From the NCBI RefSeq assembly GCF_037893015.1, contig NC_133666.1:655056869-655120868 (forward strand): a stretch of 64,000 nt of DNA, read 5' to 3'. The DNA comes from Macrotis lagotis. Its lineage: Eukaryota > Chordata > Mammalia > Peramelemorphia > Peramelidae. Both the position numbers and the translations under genes were made by a program. The notes beneath the pieces were generated by a model. It did not search any database. It was not told where the DNA came from and was given only the letters and a program-made list of their open reading frames with translations. Shown here piece after piece: positions 11,201-22,200 of this stretch (the stretch's first letter is position 1; each line of letters begins with the position of its first letter).

Positions 11201-11594
11201 TGGAGGAGTTATGCTTACTTTTACAACATGACTATTGTAATAATGCTTTTCATGGCTATACATTTTTAGCCTATACCAAATAACTTGCTTTCTCAATGGG
11301 GGAGTGGGGTGTGAAGAAGGGCAAAAATTTGGAACTCAAGGTTTTGGAAGTAAATGGTGAAACTTGCTTTTTGCATGTAACTGGTAGAAAAAGCTAGGGA
11401 GGAAGGGAGGGAGGAGAGAAATGGATGACAGAAATGAGGGGAGAGAGCCAGTGGAAACAAGGTACTTTAAAAAAATGCAACTGAAGGAACAAAATATTGC
11501 ATTCATATTAGAAGGGGGGGAATCTTAATTTGAAAAAATTTTAGAAACAGATGGAGGAAAATCTAAACTCAACCCCTAACTTTATTTTTATAAT

Positions 11595-12086
11595 TATACT
11601 TTATTTTAAATAGCATTCATTTTTTTTAAATTTTGAGTTCCAAATTATCTTCCTCCCTCCACTCCTTCCCCTACCCACTGAGAAGGCAAGCAATATATCA
11701 ATTTATACATGTGAAGTCATGCAAACATATTTCCATGTTAGCTCTGTTGCAAAAAAAAAAGCAAGAAACAAAGTAACTGGAAAAAATGTATGCTTCAATC
11801 TCTACTCAGAACTCATCAGTTCTTTCTCTGGAGGTGGACAGCATATTTTTATCTTGAGTCCTTCAAAGTTGTCTGGGACCATTGTATTGATTAGAGCATC
11901 CAAGTCTTTCACAGTTGATTCTTTACAATGTTGCTGTTATTGTGTACTATATTATTCTGGTTCTGCTTACTTCACTTTGCATCAGTTCATCTAGGTCTTC
12001 CCAGGTTTTTCTGAAACTATTTTCCTCAGCATTTCTTAAGTACAATAATATTCTATCACAATCATATGCCACAACATGTTCAGATG
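11595..12086 (-). mobile_element. L1 3' end, antisense
   Basis: Complement of the L1 3' UTR (TTTTGAGTTCCAAATTATCT, CATTCATTTTTTTTAAATT) through the ORF2 end (GGTTCTGCTTACTTCACTTT) to CACAACATGTTCAG. Confidence 0.85.
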
Positions 12087-12089
12087 TGT

Positions 12090-12370
12090 GCTGCTCTCAG
12101 AGCAGCCTGCCTCTTTAAATCAAGCCTGAGATTTTAAGGAACAGAGAAGTAGCAACCTCCTTTAATTTAACTACTGAGTTTTTTTGATGGAATTTGAATC
12201 CCACTTGTGGAACATTTGTTCATACCAAAAGATACAATGAGACACATTTCTGGGCTTCCCTGTCAGTAGTAGATCTAAGTCTTGGTCTCCAACTAGAAAC
12301 TGAAACTGAAATGAAAATGGATTCTTATTGATTAGACTTAGACTTAGAAAACCATAAATTATCATTGTCT
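12090..12370. repeat. Dispersed repeat, copy 1 (family unknown)
   Basis: It shares ordered blocks with 18110-18310: AAGGAACAGAGA, TTCATACCAAAA and TCTAAGTCTTGGTCTC followed by TAGAAA and TGAAACTG. It is possibly LTR-derived, and neither end is defined. Confidence 0.5.
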
Positions 12371-12384
12371 GTGTTACATCATAG

Positions 12385-12426
12385 TTCCCTTTATTTTCTT
12401 AAACTTTTCCCAATTACAGATTCATT

Positions 12427-12484
<58 letters not shown>

Positions 12485-14400
12485 ATTACACATATAGGTA
12501 ATTTTCAACATTCATTTTTTTGTAAGATTTTGAGTTCTATCTTTTTATCTTTCCCTCCCTTAATTCATCCCTTCCTTTAACATATAGGTTATATATGAAT
12601 AACTATGCTAAACATTTCTATAATAGTCATATTATGAAAGAAGAATCAGAACAAAAGGGAAAAAACCCAAGAGAGGGGGGAAAATATAAAACAAATTTTA
12701 AAAATGAAAATAGTAAGCTTTGGTCTACATTCAGACTCCATAGCTCTTTCTCTGGATGTGGATGATATTTAGAATTGTCTTTGCATGGTACTGCTGAGAA
12801 GAGTTAAGTCTGTCAAAGTTGATCATCACACAATGTTGCTGTTAATATGTACAATGTTTTCCTGGTTCTGCTCCCTTCATTTAGCATCAATTCATACAAG
12901 TCTTTCCAAGTTTTTCTGACATCTTCAGGTCCATGATTTCTTAACAAACAATAGTACTCCATCACATTTATTCACAATTTGTTCACATGCAGTTTATTCA
13001 CATCACAATTTGTTCAGCCATTTCTCAATTGATTTGTTCAGCCATTTCTCAATTGATGGGCATCCTTTCATTTTTCCAATTCTTTGCCACTACACAAAGA
13101 GTCAATATAAACATTTTTGTTAATGTGGGGTTTTCCCCTTTTTTATAATCTCTCTGAGAAACAGACCTAGTACTGGTATTGCTGGATCAAAGCATATACA
13201 TGGTTTTATTGGATCAATTTACAACTCCACCAACAATGCATCGGTGTCCTAGTTTTCCCACATCTCCAATATTGATTATTTTCCTTTTTTTTATCATCTT
13301 GGCCACTCTGATAGGTGTGAGATGGTATCTCAGAATTGTTTAATTTGCATTTTGCTAATCAATAATGATTCAGAGCATTTTTTCATATTACTATATACAG
13401 CTTTAATTTCTTCTTCTGAAAAACTGCCTGTTCATGTGTTTTTTTTTGTTTATCAATTGGCGAATGGCTTGTATTCTTATAAATTTGACTCAGTTCATTA
13501 TATATTTTAGAAAAAGTCCATTATCATAAAAGCTAACTGTAAAAATTATTTCCTAGTTATCTGCATTCCTTCTAATCTAAGCTGCATTAGCTTTATTTGT
13601 TCAAAAACTTTTTAATTTGATTTAATCAATATTATCCATTTTGCAGTTTATAATATTCTCTATCTCTTGTTTGGTATAAACTCCTCCCCTTTCCATAGAT
13701 CTGACAGATAAACTATTTCTTGTTCTTTTAATTGGCTTATTGTATCACCATTTAATGTCTAAATCATGAATCCATTACAACCTTATCTTGGTATAGGGTG
13801 TGAGATGTTGATCTATGCTTTGTTTCTGTCAGACTATTTTTTTCAGTTTTCTCAGAAGTTTTTGTCAAATGGTGAATTCTTATCCCAAAAGCTGCAGTAT
13901 TTTGGTTTATCAAACTATAGATTACTACAGTCATTTACTATTATTTCTTTAGTACCTATTCTATTCCACTGGTCTATCAACCAGTACCAAACAATTTTGG
14001 TGACTGCCACTTTTTAATATAATTTGAGATTTGGTATAGTGAGGATACCTTCCTTTCATATTTCTCCATTAATTTCTTTAATATTCTTGACCTTTTGTTT
14101 CTCAGATGAATTTTATTATTATTTTTGTTACTATTCTGTTTCTATTATTTCTATAAAATAATATTTTGGTAGTTTGATTGGTATGGCACTAAATAAGCAA
14201 TTTAATTTAAGCATAAACGTCAGTTTTATTCTATTAATTCGGCCTACCCATTAATAATTGACATTTTCCCAATTATTTAGATTGACTTTATTTGCATGAA
14301 AAGTGTTTTGTAATTGGGTTTCTATAGTTTCTAGGTTTATCTTAAGATGTAGACTCCCAATTAATTTATGTTGCCTACAGTTACTTTAAATGGAATTTCT
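12385..14400 (-). mobile_element. L1 remnant of about 2 kb, antisense (ORF2 C-terminal part to 3' end)
   Basis: The complement of the L1 terminal region runs continuously: 3' UTR at 12400-12720, then CCATTTCTCAATTGATGGGC, then TGCTGGATCAAAGCATATAC (equivalent of the human L1 FDPAIP region) and AGATGGTATCTCAGAATTGT. Further ORF2 sequence continues to about 14400. The frame is broken throughout. A (CT)n run interrupts the 3' end, and a 25-base stretch near 13020-13050 is tandemly repeated. Confidence 0.85.
12433..12480. repeat. (CT)n microsatellite
   Basis: Pure CT dinucleotide run of about 24 units inside the L1 3' UTR. Confidence 0.97.
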
Positions 14401-14404
14401 ATCT

Positions 14405-16320
14405 CCTTTTTTTAAAAAAGCACTTAACTTTAATTTTTTCACATTACTACAATAGTCATGTTGTAAAAGTAAACATAATCCCCCCCCAGAAAGGAAGATA
14501 TACTTCAAGAAAAATAAAGTGAGAGAAAAATAAGTGCTTCAGTCTGCATTCAAATAACATCAGCTCTGTCTTTGGGATGGATAGTATTCTTTATCATAAG
14601 GATAAATTGCTTCAATATTTTTCCCCACAGTTGCTATTGCTAGCTGTATTTCCTGCCATCTTATTCCTCCCCACCCCCATTTATCGTATTCTCTCTCTCC
14701 TTTCTCCCTGTTCCTCTCAAAAGTGTGTTATAGGGGCGGCTAGGTGGTGTAGTGGATAAAGCACTGGCCTTGGAGTCAGGAGTACCTGGGTTCAAATCTG
14801 GTCTCAGACACTTAATAATTACCTAGCTGTGTGGCCTTAGGCAAGCCACTTAACCCCATTTGCCTTGCAAAAAAAAAACTAAAAAAAGTGTATTATATCT
14901 GACAATCCTCTCCCACAATCTTCCCTCTCTTCTGTCACCCACATTCTCCCTCATCTTACCCTGTCACCTTTCTCCCATCCCTTTCCTCTCCTATTTTTCC
15001 TCTAGGGTAAGAGAGATTTCTATACCCAATTGAATATGTATGTTATTTCCTCTCTGAGCCACTTCCAATGAGAGTGAAGGCTCATTCATTCCCCCCTCAC
15101 CTTCCTCCTTCCACTCTATTGCAAAAGCTTTTTCTTGCCTCTTTTATGTGAAATAAATTAGCCCAATCATCCTTTCCTTTCCCTTTCTCCCAGGACATTC
15201 TTTTCTTGCCCATTAACTCCATCTTTATCATATATTATACTTTCATGTTCAGCTTCTTCCTGTGCCTTGTCTACATATGCTCCCTCTAACTGACCTAATA
15301 ATTGAGAAGGTTCATATGAGTTATCAGTATCATCTCCCCATGCAGGAATACAAAATGCTCAGCAACATTAAATCCCTCATAATTTACTCTTCCTATCTAC
15401 CCTCTCTATGTTTCACCTAAGTACTGTACTTGAAGATCAAACTTTCTGTCTGGTGTTTCAACAGGAAAGTTTGAAAGTACCCTCTTTTATTGAATGTCCA
15501 TCTTTTCTCTTGAAAAAATGTTCAGTTTTGCTGGGTAGTTGATTCTTGGTTGTAATTCAAACCCTTTTGCCTTCCAGAATATCATATTCCAAACCCTACT
15601 AGCCCTTAATGTAGAAGTTATTCAGTCTTATGTTATCTTGACTATAGCTCCTCAATATTTGAATTATTTCTTTCTGACAGCTTGCATTATTTTCTCCTTG
15701 ACTTGGAAGTTCTAGAATTTGGTTATAATGTTCCTGGGAGTTTTTCTTTTGGGATTTCTTTCAGGAGGTGATTGGTGGATTCCCTCAATTTCTATTTTTA
15801 CCCTCTGCTTCTAGGATATCAGGGCAATTTTCCTGGAGAATTTCTTGAAAAATGAAAACTAAGTTCTTTTCCTGGTCATGACTTTCAGGTAGCCCAATAA
15901 TTTTTAAATTATCTCTTCTGGATCTGTTTCCCAGGTCATCTGGTTTTCCAATGAGATATTTCACATTTCATTTTCTTCTACTTTTTCCTTCTTTTGGTTT
16001 TGTTTTATTGCTTCTTGACTTCACATAAAATCATAAGCTTCCCTTAGTTACAATCTACATTTGAAGGAATTATTTTCTTCAGAGAGCATTTATAGCTCCT
16101 TTTCTATCTGACAGTTCTGTTTTTCAAGGCATTCTTCTCCTCCTTGGCCTTTTGAACTGCTTTTTCCATTTGACCTAAACTGGTTTTTAAGATGTCATTT
16201 TCCTCAATATTTTTTTGTAATTCCTTCACCAAGCTACTGACTTGGTTTTCATGATTTACCCGCATCGCTCTCATTTCTCTTCCCAATTTTCCCTCTTCCT
16301 CTCTTACTTTTCACTCTTTC
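14405..16320 (-). mobile_element. HAL1-like element, antisense, decayed
   Basis: Reading minus, ORF1 coiled-coil sequence begins near 16300. The open fragment MGREMRAMRVNHENQVSSLV ... EENDILKTSLGQMEKAVQKA matches residues 25-75 of the ORF1 at 36114-37079. ORF1-derived sequence runs to about 15400. The 3' UTR follows directly (GATGATACTGATAACTCATA, TTAGAGGGAGCATATG), with no ORF2 between. The order matches the 35-38 kb element, so the lack of ORF2 is a family property. A SINE sits in the 3' UTR at 14733-14883. The ORF is no longer open overall. Confidence 0.8.
14733..14883 (+). mobile_element. tRNA-derived SINE inside the HAL1-like 3' UTR
   Basis: Full-length SINE from GGGGCGGCTAGGTGGTG to CCTTGCAAAAAA. 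The 14-bp target-site duplication (AAAAGTGTGTTATA and AAAAGTGTATTATA) lies at 14719-14732 and 14884-14897. It is antisense with respect to its host element. Confidence 0.92.
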
Positions 16321-16422
16321 TATCACTTACTGTTGGGCTTTATTGATAATATGTAGAAATGCTGAATCTGAATGACTCTGAACAACAATAACAAAAGAAA
16401 GTCAAACAAAACAAAAAACCAA

Positions 16423-16640
16423 GCGTTCATTAAGCATCTACTATGGGTTAGGCTCTGTGATAGGTGCTTTAAAAATACTATCTCATTGAACAACTCAATG
16501 ACTCTGGGAGTTAAGTGCTGCTATATTTTCCTCTTTTACAACTGAGGAAACTGAGGCAGACAAAAAAGTCACTTAATCTTTCTAAATCTTATTTTGGGAC
16601 TCAATGACCTCCATTGTCTAAGATCCTATAATTTCAAGTC
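16423..16640 (-). mobile_element. MIR/CORE-SINE, antisense
   Basis: CATTAAGCATCTACTATGGG, TATCTCATTGAACAACTC and CAACTGAGGAAACTGAGG are in the order of a reverse MIR. Confidence 0.75.
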
Positions 16641-17084
16641 AAAGAAATAGAGTATAAATCCCATCTCTGCTACTAACTACCTGGAGAACCTGAGCTGAGA
16701 AGAAGTCATCACTTGGTCATTTTAAGACTAAAGTCTCACCCCTCCCTCTTTCTTCCCCCCCCCCTTAAATGTAAATCTTGGGACTCCAACAGCTTTCCTT
16801 GAACTTTCCATCCTCTTCTTCTTCTAGCAGCAGTACTGATCCCCAATCCTGAGATGGATGCTTCCAGTAACCTTACCATGAGATTGAGAGTTCTGAAGCT
16901 CTAGATTCGGTAGACTGGCTGGCCTTTGCTGGATATGTATTTCACTATATCACTTCTTGGAGGAGGGAGTGACCTCCCACAGTATCATTCTAGACCCTGA
17001 AAGTCCAAGCTGTCACCTGGGCTGGTCAGAAAATCTAGACCTAACTGCTGTTCTATAAGAAACCTTGAGTAGTTGGACTTTAGA
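16641..17084. other. No recognised feature
   Basis: Mixed-composition sequence with a C9 run near 16757. No supported exon or repeat. Confidence 0.4.
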
Positions 17085-17590
17085 AAAACATGGAAAGAAT
17101 TACATGAACTGATGCTGACTGAAGGAAGCAGAGCCAAGAGAACATTGTACAATTTAACAACGTCATTGTGAGATGATCAACTATGATGGAAACAGCTCCT
17201 CTTAGCAGTTCAGTGATCAAAGACAACCCTGGGAACCCTGCCATGAACAATACCATCCACATCCAGAGAGGAAATAAAGCCCCATAGAATCTAAATGTGT
17301 GCTAGATTCATTTTTTTAAGCTTCTCTCATGTTTTTCCTTCCTATCTCATGGTTTGCTTTCTTTCCCCTTTGTTCTAATTCCTCTCACACAATATGAATA
17401 ATATATAAATATGTCAAACACAAAAGTATAGGCACAACTTTTACCAGATTGTTCACCACCAAGGGAAGAGGAGGGGGAAGGTAGGGTACAAGAAAAATGT
17501 ATAACTTAAAATTTTACAAATGGATGAATGTTAGAAAATGACCATAACATATAATTGGAATTAAAAAATGAAATATCATTTAAAAAAAAG
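17085..17590 (+). mobile_element. L1 3' end, sense
   Basis: AAACATGGAAAGAATTACAT then GAACTGATGCTGACTGAAGG encodes the end of ORF2. The 3' UTR (CAACTTTTACCAGATTG) and ATAATTGGAATTAAAAAATG follow. It is strongly 5'-truncated. Confidence 0.88.
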
Positions 17591-17929
17591 AAAAAATATA
17601 GACCTAACATTGCTGCTCAGACAGAGAAGTCTGAGGGAAAATAAAGTCAGTTCAGTATTCCCACAAGGCTCCCGGGGGCTTTACTTTTCTACAGAAATTA
17701 GTAGTAGAGATAGGTAATGTGTGTTTATGTAGCTGTTTATGAGGATCCTTTGAGGTCTCCAAGATGGAGGGTGTGAATCAAGTTCTTAAGTATTTATCAA
17801 TGAATTCTTAGGAATCTTTTGTTTTCAGATTTTTGTTTAGAGTGAAAGAAAAAACTACCCTTTATTTGGTATATACACTTTGTACACTGAATAACTCTTC
17901 TAGAAGGGATGCTGTTCCCTAAAATCATA
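17591..17929. other. No recognised feature
   Basis: Ordinary composition, no open reading signal and no repeat that I recognise. Confidence 0.4.
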
Positions 17930-18045
17930 TAGTGGAGAGTGTTAGAGCACTAGGCATGCAGATAGGAAGACCTGAGTTCAAATCCTGCCTCAGACATTTA
18001 CTAGCTGGGTGACCCCATTGCCTTTCAAAAACAAGAATAAAAAAG
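17930..18045 (+). mobile_element. Old tRNA-derived SINE
   Basis: TGGAGAGTGTTAGAGCACTA then AAGACCTGAGTTCAAATCCT and CTAGCTGGGTGACCCCATTG give the SINE order with much divergence and internal loss. Confidence 0.7.
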
Positions 18046-18109
18046 AATGAAGGACAGATATCAATCAATTCAGGTTGCATAATCAGTGTCTCAAGGGACA
18101 GAGATATGA

Positions 18110-18310
18110 GAAAAGGTCATCCCTTGCCCTCAGAGCGCCCCTCCCCGATAAAGTTTGGGGTTTCAAGGAACAGAGATCTAATCTAATTACTGGGTTTGTT
18201 GAGAGAATATATACCCTACTTGTGTAATACTCATTCATACCAAAATATACAGTGACACCACACTTATGGGTCTAAGTCTTGGTCTCTGAATAGAAAGTGA
18301 AACTGCACAA
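18110..18310. repeat. Dispersed repeat, copy 2 (family unknown)
   Basis: Counterpart of 12090-12370, sharing AAGGAACAGAGA, TTCATACCAAAA and TCTAAGTCTTGGTCTC. Confidence 0.5.
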
Positions 18311-18449
18311 CTAACTTCCCAAAGGAAATCAATTCTATTCATATACATGCTGATTCTGGATGTCCACACATGGTAGGGACTAGTGGTGCAATTTTAGACT
18401 GGAGTGAAAAAGAGAATTGAAGTCTTTTATAAGTGAGTTTATCTAGTGT

Positions 18450-19322
18450 AAGCATACTTCAAGTAGAAATCATATGTCAGATAAGGATAAACCCAAGGGA
18501 TAGTAGAATTCCTTAAGTATCAGAGACTGCATCTATGTCTTCATCGGACATTCCAACTGAAGCAGCAAGGCATCTTGAAGAAGAGGTAAGAAGCAGAATG
18601 TGCTATGCAAATCAAATCACTGTTACTCTTCTCTTTCTCAGATCCTAATGAAAAGGACCTAAGACCCTGAGAGAATGAATATTATACTATTATATTAACA
18701 ACTAAGTATTCCTATAATTCATCCTTTGTTTCCTTCATTTTTTGTAAAGATCCAACTCCTCTTAAGGTTAGTCATTCTCTAAATAGTTGCTTGATGAGAT
18801 TTCTCCTGGCCCTCAATTCCTCCAGCTCATCAATTGTGGATAGGACTTCATCCAACCAGGAGACCAAATTTCTGTTTAGAATATAAACAGGATCCAGTCT
18901 AGGTGAGCTCTTACTATAAGGTAACCCTTGTCCTTGATCTACTCCTTTAGAGTTAAGGGTGACCCAGAAAATAAAACAGAGAGATCTGGGTGAAGATGGT
19001 TCCCACCCCTGCTCCCCCACCCAGATTGCTGTAGGCTTCTGAGTCTCATGATCAAGTCATGTCCTTCACAGGGCAAATTGAAGACATTTAGGCAATGTCC
19101 TTATTAAATGTCCACCATTAAGGTCGATTTTCACTTGTTAGGGGAATGTCTTTTCAGAAGGTATTTAAGGCATCTAGGAGTCTCCCTCAGCATCTTTGGT
19201 TACCAAGTGAAACCACTGATGATCAATTTATTGATTACCAGCTGGCCTTATTAATAAATTCATTATTAATCATCCAGAAACTTTGTCTCTTGGAGTTTTC
19301 TTTTGTCTCGATCCTGAGATCA
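18450..19322 (+). mobile_element. LTR-like retroviral fossil (right end clearest)
   Basis: A TATA-like GGTATTTAAGGC near 19162, a poly(A) signal (TTAATAAATTC) near 19252 and a U5-like T-rich block ending GATCCTGAGATCA near 19322 follow in LTR order with LTR-like spacing. The left limit is uncertain. It is an old fragment, and the retroviral class is not determined. Confidence 0.4.
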
Positions 19323-19329
19323 GGAGCCA

Positions 19330-20250
19330 AGGGAATTAGCACTGCCCCCCCAACACCATTACTTTGAGCTTGGCCCTCAAAGAGATCATGAAGGGGGAGT
19401 GACCCTTATTTAAACTGGACTCCCCTCCCATGCTCACCACCATGAACTCTAACTGGCAATAAATTGCTATCAGTGGGCAGGTGAACTTAAAAATCACAAG
19501 GAATCTCAATATACCCACAGTAACTTGCACTGCTTCTTGCCCAACTTCAAGAATTATTTTCATTTTTTTTATTTTTGCAAGACAATGGGCTTAAGTGACT
19601 TGCCCAAGGTCACACAGCTAAGTAATTATTAAGTGACTGAGGCTGGACTGAACTCGGGTCCTCCTGACTCCAGGGCCCCTGCTCTATCCACTTGCCACCT
19701 AGCTGCCCTGAACTATTTTCTAAGGAAGTAAAGCCTATTATTAAGGGGTTGATCAACCTCACCAACTGCCACCCATAGGACAAACAAGTCAATCCATAAA
19801 GCATAAGATACCCTTAATAGAGATGAAGAGTGACCCATGCCAGACAAGTCACATCACCACCAATACTTTGACCACTACCTCCTCTCAGACTCTGAAGAAG
19901 ATATCACAGGAATCTGAGCCCCAAGTCATCAACCTACTGGCCCTGCTTCTATCCCAGTCCCCAAAGCCATCATAACAGAGAATCAACCATTGTAAACATT
20001 TGATCTTGTTACTACTTCTGATGGTGCTATTGCCCCTACCTCCTCATTGACCACAGCTACTATGTAGTCCTGGAAAAGATAGTTCTGAGCACCAAAGTCC
20101 TAGGCATTATCAAATAGTCTAACTGAAGAAATAGATATGGTGATTCCAGAGGACCAGTGGTGATGCTTTCTATCCACCTTCTAAGGTCTCTCCTCTTCTG
20201 AGATGATGGGCTCAGGGTGCAGAAGACACACATTTTGAGAGATAACCACT
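19330..20250 (+). other. Possible internal remnant of an LTR element, split by a SINE
   Basis: This sequence follows the LTR-like 3' end and has a C-rich composition with no frame open for long. I cannot identify a protein domain, and the link to the LTR rests on position only. Confidence 0.25.
19562..19709 (-). mobile_element. tRNA-derived SINE, antisense
   Basis: TTTTTGCAAGACAATGGGCT to GCCACCTAGCTGCC. The flanking repeats GAATTATTTTC and GAACTATTTTC form a target-site duplication with one mismatch. Confidence 0.9.
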
Positions 20251-20412
20251 ATGGGAATTTACTTTGTTTGACTGCATAGGTATTATAAAAGTTTTTCTTC
20301 TTCTTTCCCCAGGGGAAAGACAAGGTAGGAAAAAGGAAATAAATACTTGCTTACTAAAGAAAAAAAAGAACATATAGTTTCATCAGTATAGATGACAAAA
20401 ATGATGCACACT

Positions 20413-21052
20413 GAAGTCCCAAGGTCTTTTTCCCCATGAATTGTCATCTGACTGAATATCTCCAGGCTCATGTGATAAATTGGGTAATACTTCCTCAGAG
20501 TATGGAAGTCACCATTATCCCAGGGGTAGCATATTTCCCTTTTATGTCCAACATGGAATCCTCTACGATATAGATTCTCCTTAGCACTGACAAGATACTC
20601 ATTCATCTTTATACCCTCAAAGGTCATTTATACCAGACCTCAAATGTATATGATTCATTCCTGTCTCCTAATCTGCTCAGTATATAGGATACTATCCATA
20701 ATGGCCTAACAATGGTGGTAATTACCAGTTTAAAACTGAAGGAATCTGAGATTATATAGTCCCATTTCTCATCTCACAAATGAGGAAACTAAAACCCAGT
20801 ACACCTCTTAAGTGACTTATCCAAGGTTATATTAGCAGAGTTGGATTTTGAACCTAGCTAGGTCTTTTAAATTCAAATCCAGATCATTTTCCATTCCACT
20901 TTACTAATGATGATAGCAAAAGTGACTTTGATAGTACAGTAGGCACAACTGAGGAGTCCAGACATCTCTCATTGAGAAATTCCCTAGATTCCATTTCCTG
21001 GGAGGCTGTATGTATGACTGACTACTGAGTGATGGTGGCAACAGGTAAGAAC
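20413..21052. repeat. Duplicated segment, copy 1
   Basis: It starts at ACACTGAAGTCCCAAGG and ends near GATGGTGGCAACAGG. It is collinear, at roughly 85-90 percent by eye, with 24262-25252. Both copies contain the same MIR (20735-20890 here), so the pair is a duplication of genomic sequence and not two hits of one transposon. A 114-codon minus-strand frame overlaps it but is not kept open in copy 2. Confidence 0.8.
20735..20890 (-). mobile_element. MIR, antisense, within the duplicated segment
   Basis: CATCTCACAAATGAGGAAAC and AAGTGACTTATCCAAGG mark a reverse MIR, shared with 24845-25030. Confidence 0.7.
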
Positions 21053-21074
21053 CAATGGGCTTTTTCCATCTGCT

Positions 21075-21195
21075 CTGCAGATAAATCTTCACATACTTGT
21101 CACCTTCCCCATTAGAGGGTAAGCTTCTTGAGAGCAGGGTCTGACCTACATTTCTAGTTGCATCCCCTAGTACAATGTCTGACACACTTAAAAAA
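21075..21195 (+). mobile_element. L2 3' terminus
   Basis: GTAAGCTTCTTGAGAGCAGG then CCTAGTACAATGTCTGACAC is the L2 end. Confidence 0.75.
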
Positions 21196-21197
21196 AT

Positions 21198-21199
<2 letters not shown>

Positions 21200-21268
<69 letters not shown>

Positions 21269-21440
21269 CTCCCTCCTTCCCTCCTTCTGTCTGTCTCTTC
21301 ATCTCTAATTTTTACTCTGTCTCTCTTCAACTATCTCTATCTGTCTCTCTCCATCTCTGTCTCTCTCTGTGTATCTGTCTTTCTAATTCTGTCTCTCCAT
21401 CTCTCTTTGTCTTTTTCTGTCTCTATCTCTCTTGGCTCAC
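21200..21440. repeat. (CT)n microsatellite with degenerate CTGT/CT extension
   Basis: A pure CT run at about 21202-21266 is followed by TCTGTCTCT variants. Ser/Leu-rich and Arg/Glu-rich frames across it are artefacts. Confidence 0.95.
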
Positions 21441-21984
21441 AACTATGTATTAAAATGAAGAAGATGGCAAGGGATAGCTTTAATATAATACAGGTCATGA
21501 ATGAGAGGTAATAAAGTAGATGAGAGGAGGAAGGCTAAGGGAGAGATTACTTCCTACGGGGGTAGAGTGATCAAGAAAAAAAGGTTCCTGAAGAAAGTAA
21601 CTTTTGAGCAGTGAAGATGGTGACAGGGAAAAGATATGAAAACCCCCGTGCTCCTTCAAGGAGTGCCTGGAGCTTGGGTCTGTATGTTGGGGAGTCATGG
21701 TTCAGGCCAGGGACTTTCAGAGTGTGAATTTACCCTCATAGCTGCCTGCCCTACCCTATCTCCAGTCCCTTCAGGACCTCACCCAGTTTTTTTGCTTTGA
21801 TTCTAGTTTTCAAATATATCCTTGAACCCTCATGGTACCATGAATTAAAAGATAGCTTTCACAGAAAAGGACAGGTTAACAACTATCAGAGATTCTCTAT
21901 TCACCAGGGAAACTTATAATCACAGTATTACTGAACTAGAAATCTCAAAATCATCTCACCCAGTCCCCAAACTTGTCACTGACA
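21441..21984. other. No recognised feature
   Basis: No supported exon. It may be decayed repeat. Confidence 0.4.
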
Positions 21985-22200
21985 TTAAATTTCACAAAAT
22001 ACCTTATATGTCATCTCACTTGATCTCCATGACAACCCGGGGTGGTAGATGCTATTTGTAATCGAGAAAACTGAGACTGAGAAAGGTTAAGTGACTTGCC
22101 CAGGGTCACTTAAATAGGAAGTGTCTAAATCAGAATTTGAACTCAAGTCTTTCTGACTCCAGGCCAAGTGTTCTACTCAGGGTACCACCTAGACACACCA
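21985..22200 (-). mobile_element. MIR, antisense
   Basis: CATCTCACTTGATCTCCATG, AAAGGTTAAGTGACTTGCCC and TTTGAACTCAAGTCTTTCTG give reverse MIR order. Confidence 0.85.

Larger units (their letters stand above)
10130..11390 (+). mobile_element. HAL1-like 3' UTR copy, sense, decayed
   Basis: It is collinear with the 3' UTR of the elements at 35203-38428 and 14405-16320. Shared blocks include CAAAAGAGGCAAGGAAAAGC, GAAGTTGCTCAGAGAGG, ATCTTACCCTAGAGGAAAAT, GTGAAAGGAGAGAGAAAATA and GATGGACTTATGATAAAGAA. About 480 bases of unrelated sequence (10435-10915) interrupt it. It lacks the antisense SINE modules B and C of the 35-38 kb copy. The 3' end joins L1-type terminal sequence (TTACAACATGACTATTGTAA, AATTTGGAACTCAAG). 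Confidence 0.7.

Noticed and set aside
18772-19020. 82-codon minus frame ending IDELEELRARRNLIKQLFRE
   Set aside because: The ending looks helical, but the frame lies across LTR-like U3 sequence on the opposite strand and has no supporting homology.
20283-20627. 114-codon minus-strand frame (MTFEGIKMNEYLVSAKENLY...)
   Set aside because: It lies mostly in the duplicated segment, and the second copy does not keep the frame open. No domain recognised and no splice context.
21158-21511. Ser/Leu-rich and Arg/Glu-rich frames on both strands
   Set aside because: They are translations of the CT microsatellite.
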